Source of the DNA: Membranipora membranacea
Lineage: Eukaryota > Bryozoa > Gymnolaemata > Cheilostomatida > Membraniporidae
DNA: 60,000 nucleotides
Assembly: GCA_914767715.1 (NCBI GenBank)
Contig: OU612065.1
Location: forward strand, 15,130,001 to 15,190,000
Reading direction: 5' to 3'
Below the pieces are notes generated by a model. It saw only the letters and a program-made list of their open reading frames with translations, had not been told where the DNA came from and did not search any database. Shown piece after piece: positions 11,301 through 22,700 of this stretch. Made by a program: the position numbers and the translations under genes. Position 1 is the stretch's first letter, and each line of letters begins with the position of its first letter.

Positions 11301-14300
11301 GGTCACTTCTTCCCTGTACCAGAGGTAATCCTAAGTTCTTATAAACTCAATGTTCTCGTGTATGGGTGATGTCACATGCTAGGTTAGGAGGTGGTGGTAA
11401 AAGTTATCCCCTTGCCAGAAAGTTTTTTTAATAATTATTTTCATAGCACCTTGTTACCTCGAGTTGTTATCATGGCGTTATTTATGGCTGTTATGAGGTT
11501 ACCGTTACATGTATTCTAGGGCCACATTGATTGGAAATGTGATATGAGCTTTGGAAACCAAAGGTTAAATGGATGCAACCCTACTAACATCAAGTTGTGC
11601 CAGAAGATACCTGAAAAGTAAGTTTCGCTGTTCTACAACTCACACAACTCACTCATATGATCACCACACTGTGTATTTGTTTTGAGTTGTGTGAAAAAAA
11701 CAGAAGGCGAGTAGGCCTATGTTCCAGTATTTGTCAATGCCTTTTATATTTCATTTATTCTTTGCCCTAGCCCATAAAGCTCCATTGCCTCTGATTTTAT
11801 TTCATTGTGTATCCTATATCCTGACACTGTAGTTTGTAATCAGGTTTGCTGTGACTGAGGAGATGATCAAGCCATTCCTGGAGGGAAGCAACTTGGAGGA
11901 TCTGTTAGAGAGCAAGAAAATTTATCTTATTGACTTGACCTACCTGGTAGATATGGAATTTAATCATGGCAGGAAGGTGAGTTAGCAGAAATTCATTGTC
12001 ATTGTGTCATTTCTGCCATTTTTGTGACTGATGCAACATACAAATACAAAAATCAAGAACTAGCAACTAGAATCGTCTTCCAAAGATTACCAAAAGACCA
12101 ATGCATGTTATAGTCAGGCAGTTACTTGCTTCACTTACTTAAAAAGTTTTGTCAGATTTGCATCGTAAAAAAATTTCAATAATTCATACCAAGTAGAGCA
12201 TTAACAACTAGAAGTCTTCTGGTTCTAGCTGTGCGGACCATACGGACTGTTTTACTCCAACAAAGCTGGAATGCTTATGCCGCTGGCAATACAACTTATG
12301 CCAGAACCTGCTGAGGACAACCCGGTGAGTATATACTGCCTTTATTATTCAAGACTTCCTCTGATTATTCATGAGCAGCGCCTGTGACTAGCGGTACTTG
12401 AATTCTAAGAAACTGCAGCCAACTGTAGATTGATGGAAATCTTCAACTGCTGAATCACCATAATTTTGGGAAATTTTTTCAATAATTCAAAATGCGAGCA
12501 ATTGCTTGAGAAAGCGATTTTTTAGAGGGATTAATATAAGTTGTCTTCCTTCTTGTCAAAGTAAAGACAATCCCTAAACTTTCTTATATCAGAATATTCT
12601 TAATTGACAAACTGTCATATTCCTATTGGCTGGGGGATAAAAGCTTTCACAGTCTCAGGCAGTTGCATGCAGCTTGCTAGTGCACTGATCTTTCTGAATT
12701 TGGGTCACAGTCTGAGAATCAAAATTATTATCTGCACTGGTCAAGGTTGGGAACCTGGATATGCTGGTAAGGGTCGGCGACCCTAGAAAAAGTGTGCCAT
12801 GGGCTGCAGTCCACTTCTGGAGTGGTAAAATACCACTGAACGATATCTGAATCTTAGCTTGGTGGTGATTTGTTCATCAAAACTGTCGGGTACTTTGTTC
12901 CCTAATCCTTTTATAAAACAAGCTATGTTTTCATTACCAATCAACTCTGAACTGTATATCTTAATGATTTTCACATGTAAAATATATTCATTCTCACACC
13001 ATTCGTATCGCTGTTGTGTAATTAGGGAGAATAAAAAAGGTTATTTGATAATAAAAAGCCACAAAATCTCACTTAAGCCATGTTAGCCCTGAACTAGCAT
13101 AACTAATATGTACACTGCATATGTGCTGAACTTCCTCCCATAACTCATAATAAAATGCTAACAATTCTAGGTGTTTTTACCATCCGATCCTGAGAACACA
13201 TGGCTGTTGGCTAAGATGTGGTTCAATCTTTCTGATGCATCTGAACATCAATCTGTTACACATATAGGTAAGTGGTGGACTTTTATTTGCTCAAGGTCAA
13301 TGAAATTAAGATAATTATTATGTTCGGTGTGCAATCAAAATCAATGGACATTATTCAGAAGTTCCTTTCTGATCATTACTACTCATGAATCTATTGCTCA
13401 CACAATCTAGTAATTCTAACTTTATCATATTATATTTAATCATGCAGATTTTTCAACATAATATGCAATGTTTGCATAGACTTAATAATTATCATTAAGT
13501 CTATGGTTTTATGTTATATTATTATATATATGTTATGTTATTGAATTACAGGCTTGACTCATCTATGTATGGAATCAGTGGCCGTTTGTACGCACCGTCA
13601 ACTCTCAGCATCGCATCCGATGTTCAAATTATTGGCGCCCCATCTCCTTTACCTGATCGCTATAAATACGTAAGTTTTTTTAATGCATTTTATTGACTGC
13701 TGTCATCAATTTAATGAACGCTTTATACTAGTCGTCAAAAACATAAAGAAGAAAAATCAAAATCATTGAAGAAAAGATAAATTGCGTGTGTATGACAGCG
13801 ATGTATTGAAAAAGAATAACAATAATTCTTGAGGAAGTTTATTGATATGAAGATTTCCAGAGGTGTATTCTGGCAGGGAAAGCCGTTCTCAAGGAGGAAA
13901 TATGTGATTAGGAATAAGGTCAATTGTTTTTAGCTGCGAATAATATTTTGGGTTTCCTATGAAATAGCAGAAACCCAGCAATTTGGTGAGGTAGCAAGCA
14001 ATCTTGAGGATACACCATTAAAAATAGAGCTCTGCCATGCTGCTCTGTGTCAACCGTGACAAGGTTAAGGTAGTTTAGTTACGTCACATCATATGGTTTA
14101 ACAAGCAGAAAATATTAGTATCTATGTATTGTATGCAAAGCAAGATTTGGTGTGTGTAAACCTGCTTCAAACGGCAATTTGAGTTAACAAATTTTTGTCT
14201 TCCTCTCCATCAATTAGCTCATTTTTATCACTTGTAGGAGAGCTGTAAGTTACCTCATTTCACCAGGAGGATGGGTTGATAAGACCATGACTATTGGGAG

Positions 14301-17300
14301 GTCTGGCTTGTTTGACATTATGAGGCATGGTTGGGCAAACTGGGATGTTGTGGAGCGAGGTAACATAGTTAATGATCTCCATCAGAGAGGAGTTGATGAT
14401 GTTGAGGCCTTGCCAAACTACCACTACCGAGATGATGCTCTTCTTCTGAGGGAAGCGATCCTCAAATATGTAGCCAATATTGTCACTGCAATATATGGTA
14501 AGTGCGTCTTGTGACACTTTATAGGGTCAAAAACTGGACTGGGATTAAAATTATGGAAAATGCTGATGAATTTTACTGCTGATTGTAAGAAGCTACCCTG
14601 AATACACAGATACAGATACAATTGAAGATCAAAACTTACTAAAAGTTGTCACCTCACAAAACAAGAGGAGACAACTTATTATCAATTTATCTTATTTCCA
14701 TAGAGCTTTCTTGAAGAATCACAATTACAGAACAGATGATGACTCATAAATGTGGGTTAATGTGGGTTGAAATCGCAAGTGTTGTCTCCGTCCGAGGACT
14801 GAGAAATATCAGTGCTGTAAGAATGCAATAGATGCCAATATCAAAGCAGAACCACTTCATCCTCCATGCTTCTTTCTTCTCACAGCTTAACTCAATTATT
14901 TTCTTAGGCCCAGCTATAAAGTGTATACATTCATACATTAATCACCATCATGCTGTCATAGGAGGTTGACATATTGAATTTATGGCATCGAGAGCATTCT
15001 GCGGAATATTTATTTTGACGACATGCAGAACAAGTCAAAAAAGGCCTGCATTGTTCAAATATTCAAAGCTAAAATTTTGAGTCTAGCCTTGGTATAGTTT
15101 AGTTTTCTTGATCCCACCATGTGCTGTGTGTGTTATACTGGAAATTTGACACCAGAATTTTGATACCCAAATTCTGTTACAGTGTTATATCTGGATATTG
15201 ACATTTTAATTAATGTTTCATTACCAGAGGAATGTCCCGACCCTCATGATTGATTTATAAGTAGATTGTGTTAATTAAAAATAATGAGCAATTAATTTCC
15301 CTGGTATGTTAATAATGTTTCCTTTTAATGCTGTCCATCACTTATAAGTATCATATATAATGTCATGTTCCCCTAACTATCGTCAGTTGTGATATTGCGA
15401 TTGAGAATAAAAGTAGCAATTCTATCAGCTCACTCTTTCCTTATTAACATCTCACACTATCCAACTCATAAGAATTCTCCCAATATAACTCACCATCGAG
15501 ACACAACACTAAATCATTACATGCAGCATAAATACAGGACATTATCAGACACAAAAATGTTACTATAACATCAACCAAAAAGAGATCTTTTCAGTTACAT
15601 CAACAGGTCTACACAAACATCCTCTTTTTCCATACGATTATGATGTTTGGAACCTTAGACTTGACACCATTTCTATTGTTACAGATTCTGATGAAAAACT
15701 CATTGCTGACTATGAGCTCCAAGCCTGGGTAGAGGAACTAGCAGAAGCTGGCCACAAGGTGCACTTTTATTATTTCATTAGCATCTTATTCGTGAACTTT
15801 TTCACAAGTAGAACTGTTTTTAAAAGCAGATTTGGATGTAGATATTTACTGCATATTATTATCTCAAAGCAGAAATGACAAGTGCAGGGTCACCATATAT
15901 CATTTTAAAGAGCTCACAATTTTATACAAGCTTGTAGGCTCTCAAGATACTCACAAATTCTCTGATATTTTAAAAATTTTTGAAAAATTCAGTTTTGATT
16001 TTGAAGATGACCATCAACCATAGGATCCAAGTCAGAAGAGGAGGCAGTAAGTTTGGAAATGATATCCAATCTCCAGTGATCTAGTATTATAAGGCATTAT
16101 GGAGTTTTTTGTTGCCCATTCATTATGCTCACTATCTCCGCTGCTCTTTTGCTTTTGGCAGGGGAGATATAAACCCTGGGAAGACCCCATCAAGACCCCT
16201 CAATTTTGCGAATCTCAGAATTCAAATCATTTATGGCTGGTATGGCGCAAATTGGGTCCCTATTTTGCTACTCACTATATAATGAGGATTCCAATGATAT
16301 AAAAAAAGTACATTTTGCTTTAAAACTGTATAATTGAAAGCCATCATTCTTTAGAGAAAATGGTGACATATTTTACTACCTTTAGTACATTATCAGTATA
16401 TAACATGCCAAAATAGGGATTTGGACACTCATTGATCAGTTTCATGGTTTACAGGGCATGAAAGCTTGACAAGACAGACAAGGTTTGAAATAGTCTGAGC
16501 CCCCCAGACTCTTGCTCCCCGCAGGGGGGGTTGACCTTTTTTCCCACTGAATGCTATAAAATTACTAAGGTGGTATTGTAACTGCACTTCTTATCTGCCT
16601 TCTATCATGGTTGAGATATTGATTTTTTTAGGGTTTACCTACACCAGTGAAATCCACTGAAAGCCTGACTGAGATACTCACAACATTTATATTCACCGCT
16701 AGTGTCAGCCACGCAGCTGTCAACTTTGATCTTTATAACGAAGTTGCATTTCCACCAAACTACCCAGTAATGCTGAATGGAGAGCGACCAAAGAATAAGG
16801 TATGATTAATATGCTGTCATTAATGGCATGTAGGGCATTAATCCTTGGAGAGAATATTAACGCTGTCTCAAATCATCAATTTATTTGTTTCTCAACTTTG
16901 GGGCTGGAATTTGGAAGGGGGGAAGATCTCCTCATTCGAAAATGTTTTTTAAGCAAATCATTTCAATGAAGCAAATGCGTTCCCCAAATCCCTCCATCAA
17001 TGAGTGAACACATTGGGAATGAGACCTCGTTCATATCTAAGCGGTGAGGTGACCTGATAGTGATTTTGGCATTTCCTTATTTAGAGACCCCCCCCCCCCT
17101 AATTCATTATGTATAGTTGGAAACGTTAATTTGAGATGACTAACAAACTGACATTGTTTGAAGATTTTGTTTCCTTTAATGATATGGCTGGAAAACTGGA
17201 ACAGGCCATTCACCTAGTGATCAAAATATTATGATATAATCTAGCCATGGCTTCAGATTACAGGATGAACTGTTACTGCCATAGGCCTACCTATGATTCA

Positions 17301-18046
17301 ATGCTGCTCGTTTTGCAGAATCCGATCACAACTCATCAGATTGTGAAAGCTTTACCTGACAAGAAACATACACTGAGCATTATGTGTATTTCAAAACTTC
17401 TCAGCCAAAGACATACAAATGAGCTAGCTAACTTTGAAGTGCAGTATGCATATGACCCAATGTCCCTGGCAGCGTTAGAGCAGTAAGTCTAGATAAATTT
17501 CAACTTTTTGGTAATGAATAAATAATTGTCTGACTAGCTCCTCAGTCTAAGTGGGTATTCAGTTCCTCAGATACTGGAAAAGCAACATTTCACAACAAAA
17601 TACTATGCTTACTCCTTGCTTACACTATAATTTACACTATACACTATACTTCCCCCTCAACTCTGTAATATTACAATCCAATTATACAATACAATCCCTT
17701 TTGTACGCCAGCTAGTGTGTACAAACATTATGCCATTTCCGTCACTTCGGACCTTCTCCTGCCTGCAGTGCTGGTATTCTTTGTGATAATGATATTTGTA
17801 AAAGTCGCCAAATGGGAATACCAGCCACCCATGCCTTTCCTACCAAAGACTTTCTGCTGCAACTAACATGTAGGCTGCTGTGTGGTATATCTTTTGTTAA
17901 CATCAGTGCTACTGTTATCTCTTGTTTATAGGTTTAAAACAGACTTGGAAAGGGTGTCAAAGACCATCGATGAAAGAAATTCTAAGCGTGTCAAAAAGTA
18001 TCTCTATTTGAATCCCAGAGAAGTTCCAAACTCAATCAGCATATAA
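8338..18046 (+). CDS. LOX-B: complete PLAT-lipoxygenase, 654 aa
   Basis: Exons: 8338-8409, 8683-8861, 8950-9211, 11196-11324, 11520-11617, 11844-11976, 12229-12324, 13171-13267, 13552-13669, 14238-14497, 15685-15758, 16632-16799, 17319-17482, 17932-18046. They join in frame to 654 residues, a normal animal LOX length. The PLAT/C2-like domain (about 8-125) precedes the catalytic domain. Iron ligands: His349, His354, His533, Asn537 and C-terminal Ile654 (NSISI). Ala397 is at the R/S stereocontrol position, predicting an S-LOX. The start was chosen because the ATG opens a short first exon with a GTAAGT donor whose splice gives the PLAT strand [14 protein letters not shown]. One oddity: the usual Gln after HxxxN (NFxQY) is Leu540 here (NFDLY), so activity should be tested. 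Introns carry SINE and foldback insertions absent from LOX-A. Confidence 0.95.
10395..10606 (-). mobile_element. tRNA-derived SINE, inverted, in LOX-B intron 3
   Basis: On the minus strand there is an A-box (TGGCTCAGTGG) near 10601 and a B-box (GGTTTCGAATCC) at 10549-10538. The body that follows matches the 635-880 copy (CTGACTACTGGG; TGCTCCGACCTGCCT). Although it is in the same intron number as the LOX-A copy, orientation and site differ, so this is an independent insertion. Confidence 0.85.
14751..14818 (-). mobile_element. SINE tail fragment in LOX-B intron 10
   Basis: The minus strand matches the 3' tail of the 635-880 SINE (segments with AGTC-TCGGA-AGAGACAA, CTTGCGATTT and AACCCAC). It is a 5'-truncated copy. 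LOX-A has the same intron without it: flanking bases ...GACTCATA and TATCAGC... are contiguous at about 4408-4420. The insertion therefore post-dates the A/B duplication, or was lost from A. Confidence 0.7.
16020..16300 (+). mobile_element. Non-coding interspersed element in LOX-B intron 11
   Basis: Segments GATCTAGTATTATAAGGCAT and AAACCCTGGGAAGACC match the compound copy at 28170-28620 in LOX-D. The LOX-B intron is 873 bases against 220 in LOX-A, so this is an insertion. No coding capacity is seen. Confidence 0.7.
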
Positions 18047-19799
18047 CAAGACGGCTAATTAAGGTCTTAGCAATGAGTCGCCTCTCCTCTCCTTCAACTG
18101 AAGGTCACTGGCCTTAGGTTTGATTGATAATGCATATTATTGCATATACAGTGCAGTTCACTTAATTCAAACCTCTGGCACCACAAAATTTGCAGAGTTT
18201 GAATTAAGTGACATGAGAATGCATTGAGATCTGGCTGAACTGCTGACGGGACCAAAGGCCAGAAGGCCACCGGTCAATTGGGTCAAGATTGGTTAGAAAC
18301 TGTCAATCGAAGAATAATAAGATTATAGAAGGCCATCAGCTTTATATGGTGCAGAAAAACTTTGGGATAAATTGATACCTGGTTTAATTTGGTGGCCACT
18401 TCTACATCACCCACACATACACTTTATAGCTGCAGTAAGCCCTAGGGGAGAAAACAGTAGCTAGAGTTTGGTTTGGCTCATTTAGGGGACTAAATGTAAA
18501 ACTAGGGTGAGTAAATATAAGCTAGCAATAAATTTCGCTATCTATGAACAATGAAATCGAGCTTATGTACAAATGGCAAATTCTTTTTCTGCGAATATTT
18601 TATTCTTCTAGTCTGTAGCATTATATATGACTGTGGACATAACTGACCAACAAAGGATCGTCTATCTAAACCCCTAAACCTCTAAACCCATATTTTTGAA
18701 CTCGATATTAAAATGTCGCCTCACAATATTCACTTTATCAAAAAACAGTATTGGACGATGGTAGCGTAGTCAAAGATATTTTAGTGTCGACCAGCAACAG
18801 GGAAGATAACAGACTGTAGACCCATCTAGACCTTAGTTTTTCGCACTTTAAATTAGGTTAAATCATTCAATAATGTCCTTTTGCGAAAAAATATACTTTT
18901 TTTGTTCATTGCAATGGCAAAGCTTTGATATGAACATCGGTTGTTTTTTGCTTTCCTAGACACTTTAACACAATCCAATTGCAGTGCTTTCAAAAAGGTG
19001 GCCATCTTGTGTCATACATGTAGCTACGCTACATATGTATCGAGCCAATCTGAACAAAAACATTATAACTGTACTGGTTCTGACAACTTTTTCGTAAGTT
19101 TCAACTTAAAAAAAGCCAGTGAAAGAATTGTCGTATGTTGTATGTGAAAAGCTATTCAATGAATTCTTTCACCAAAACATCCTTTCCTGACCTTTAGATG
19201 CTGAAATCTCAATCTTCCTTGATATTATAGTAGTTATTATGTTTTGCTCTAGCATTCTCCAGATTGCCTCTATTTTGACAACCATATGCAACAAATTTTC
19301 CACATTGCTCTATTGCCTGGCCATTTGAAACACCGTGATATAGCCCTGCACACAACCGTATCTCATCACACATAACATCACAAAGCTTTAGTGGAGTGGA
19401 TAAACTAGATTAGACTTGTCTTTTGCGCTGAGCTGACTTGAAAAAGCTGATGTGTCTTGCAACATAAAACTTTTTATTGACAACTAAATCTTATTCAGTT
19501 TTTTTACAAAATATGCATATACCTCATGTACCATAGTTATACCTGAAAGGAATGTTGTGGCCTATTGAGTTGGGCCCGTGTGAAAAGTGGCCTTTTTCAA
19601 AAGGTTGCCCACCCATGCCTTAAACTAATTCAGTTCCATGCCAGGGAGGATGGGATATACCTCATAATTTGATGCGTATCGGGATTTGGGAATACCTAAT
19701 CGATCACACCTCATAATCGCGATATGTAAATATGTATAACAAGCCATTTTTTCATGTTCTGTGTAATGAACGTGGTACTTTGTAAAATATTTTGTCCAG
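18047..19799. other. Intergenic, LOX-B to LOX-C
   Basis: This contains a partial pogo-like MITE (18149-18268). No first exon for LOX-C was recognised: nothing resembles the start exon of LOX-B or LOX-D. Remaining sequence is AT-rich with no supported gene. Confidence 0.55.
18149..18268 (-). mobile_element. Partial pogo-like MITE
   Basis: It starts CAGTGCAGTTCACTT directly after TA and matches the reverse complement of the fuller element at 49001-49176, including AATTCAAACCTCTGG and ATCTGGCTGAA segments. A second terminal repeat was not found, so it looks truncated. TA flank and CAGTG ends fit Tc1/mariner-pogo type target duplication. Confidence 0.7.
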
Positions 19800-22700
19800 G
19801 TTTACATAACACTCAAAGATGTTGATGATAATGTTGGTGTTGAAAAAAGACTCCACGACTCACACCATAGCAAAGGTGATGTGGAAAAATTTCACTTTGA
19901 GTACCCGGAGCTGAAAAGGATCAAAGAGCTTACAATTCGAAGAGATCATACTGGCAAGAATCAGGAATGGCAAGTAATGTGATCATTAGAATAGCAGACT
20001 TCATAGACATAGTTGTCACTCTAATTAAATAGCTGCCAAAAGTTGCCATTAAAATGAATGCCATCACTTTAAAACATTTAATATCTATCCAGATAATATA
20101 CACTATGGCTATGCACTTAGCCTCACTCACAGGCTAGACTGTTCCCACCCCCATCCCTTCCCACCAGCTTGTCAAGACAGGCTATTGTCTTTAGAACTAC
20201 CATTGACACATCAAGCGGCTTCACAAAAAAAATTTAAACATGAATGGAAACAACTCTAAGAGATAGCGTGGTTACAGATACTGCGAGCTTAAGATTCCAC
20301 AGCACACTGTTATTCACAGTCACAGTTGACCACTGGTACCACTAGATCTAATATGGTAGCGTAGATGAATTGTTGCAGTCCCCAAGCAAGATAATCTCTT
20401 ACTCTCACAGACTAGTGATAATGTGATTATATTAAATTCAGGTATGTGCAGAAAATAGTCGGGAACAACACCGCTACAGGTCCAAGCTCAGAAGATGTTA
20501 TTATTACTGAGAATGTGTTTCCTGTAAATAGATGGATTAAAGCAGATGAGACCTTGACCCTTGTTGAGTTTGACAGCGTGCTGCCACAGTTTGACAGTCA
20601 CTCAAGTTAGCGGGAGAGACTTCTCAAGGTCAAGCGAGAACTGTCTCAAAAAATAATTGGTGCTCCGCCTCAGGTATAAATATTAGACTATGTACCAACT
20701 GCTCAACAAATAATTCTTATTTCTTATTCTTTTTTTCACAGTAATTCAATCTTGTCATTAGTTTGTCAAATGGAATTATGATATTGATAAAAAACATCAT
20801 TACGTTGAATATTAGATTTCCATTCCAGACCATTACTAACCCTAACTAACTTTATCTAATTTGACCTTTTTTCAGTGTGAAATTCTGCCGGATGATGAGA
20901 AGTTCTGTTCTAGTTACCAGGTGAGTTAGTTTAAACTCCGCCCAGGACTTGCTGGTAGTGGCACTTCATCCACATGCCGCGTTTAGCACCCCAGGCGAAT
21001 TTACTACATGTGTGTAACTTGGATATCTATAATGGACATCCGATAAGTTCATCAAGGGCTCAAAAGGTTGATTAATCAGTCTAAGAGCTCATGCGGCTCC
21101 ATTGCGAGCTAGTGGCATTACATTATAAACAACCCAATCTGATTGAAAAATAATGATAAATAAGGAGGGGACATTTTTTCTAAATTGAGGTGTATTCTTG
21201 GATGGTGGAATTGGGTGGTTGATAATGTAATCTTACTAACGGCAATGGAGCTGTCTGAGCACTTAGACTAGGGATTGATAAGAGAATTCCGCACAATCCG
21301 ATTCGTAGCTTCCTGAGCTCTCAAAGTAATAAAATGACCTTCTGGTCCGATCTTTTACAGATTAGTATTTGTTATAATGACCACACATTTTTCCAATCTT
21401 TTGAGGTTTTTAAATATAGTCAAAACACACATGTCTAAGCCTTTTCACCACAACAGATGGTATCAGTAGGTTATTGATGACCTGATTATTGTCGGTTTTG
21501 AAGCAAAAGGCTGATTGAAGTATGATTGATACGAGTGCGTATTTATTTTGGTTGGTAGTTCCTCTCGGAGCATAGCTAAATTCTCACCTTCACTGACCTC
21601 ACTCACATTAAGTGACATCTTATTAAAAGTGATCGTTCGGTGCAGTTTGGAAAAAAAATTTATCCATGATTGTATAATGTATAGTAGTTTGATCTAGTAA
21701 AACATGGTTATGAAATTTGAAATTGAAAACTGGATATCCTCGACTGGACCTGTGCAAACTTTGTAGATTTAAAGGATATAGAACAGATCTACCGACACGT
21801 ATTACCGATACCAAAGGTAAGCACATGCCTGCTATGCTTTTCTGGCAACTTAGAGAATATGACAGCACGGAAGAGATTACTTTTCTAAATTTTTCTTTGA
21901 CAACAATCCGTATCATTAAAATGATGTTCTTCCAACTGCGCCAAACCCAGCAAACCAATAAAAATAAAAGAAGAAAAATGGAAGTAACATGAGTCTTTTT
22001 CACTACTAACCACCAAGCAAAATACTTGCTTGTCACCATCGTTATGACAGTGTAAGTAAATATATTATATACATTATATCATAATATGTTATAATTTTAG
22101 TTTTAAGTCGAAATTCCAATAGCTTGTTAGTACCACATTTCTGTATCTAATTTTGACAGGGTTTACACATCTTCTCATGGAAGCAGTTGCTGTGAGCTCC
22201 AACAGACTGCTCTCGGGATCGCATCCAATTTACAGACTTTTAGCGCCTCACTTCCTTTATGTGATTGCAATCAATGCGTAAGTTATTGTTTTCTGCAAAT
22301 AATAAAATATCATTCTTAGATTCAATCGTTACACCTGCAATCTGTAAGGTGACTAACTAGTCAGGCAATTTTTACACTTTCGGTCAACATGTATATGGTT
22401 GCCATCTTTAGGAGAGCTATTTCAGCCCTGGTTTAGCCATGCGGTTGGGTGGACAAAGCTACGCAGATAGGCAGAACTGGTATGTTCAACGTCATACGGG
22501 ACCAGTGGGCCAAGTGGGACTTGAAAGAGACGGAAATCTCATGAACAATTTGAAGAAGAGGAGTGTCGATGATACAGAAGCCTTACCAAAGTATCCCTAC
22601 AGAGATGATGCTGTTTTGCTGTGGAAAGCAATCAATGACTATGTTACCATTGTTGTCAACCATGTCTATGGTGAGTGTGAAGATCTGAATTTAAAGCTAT

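Noticed and set aside
21623-22039. 138-codon minus-strand open frame inside LOX-C
   Set aside because: It overlaps a recognised LOX exon remnant on the other strand and has no features of its own.
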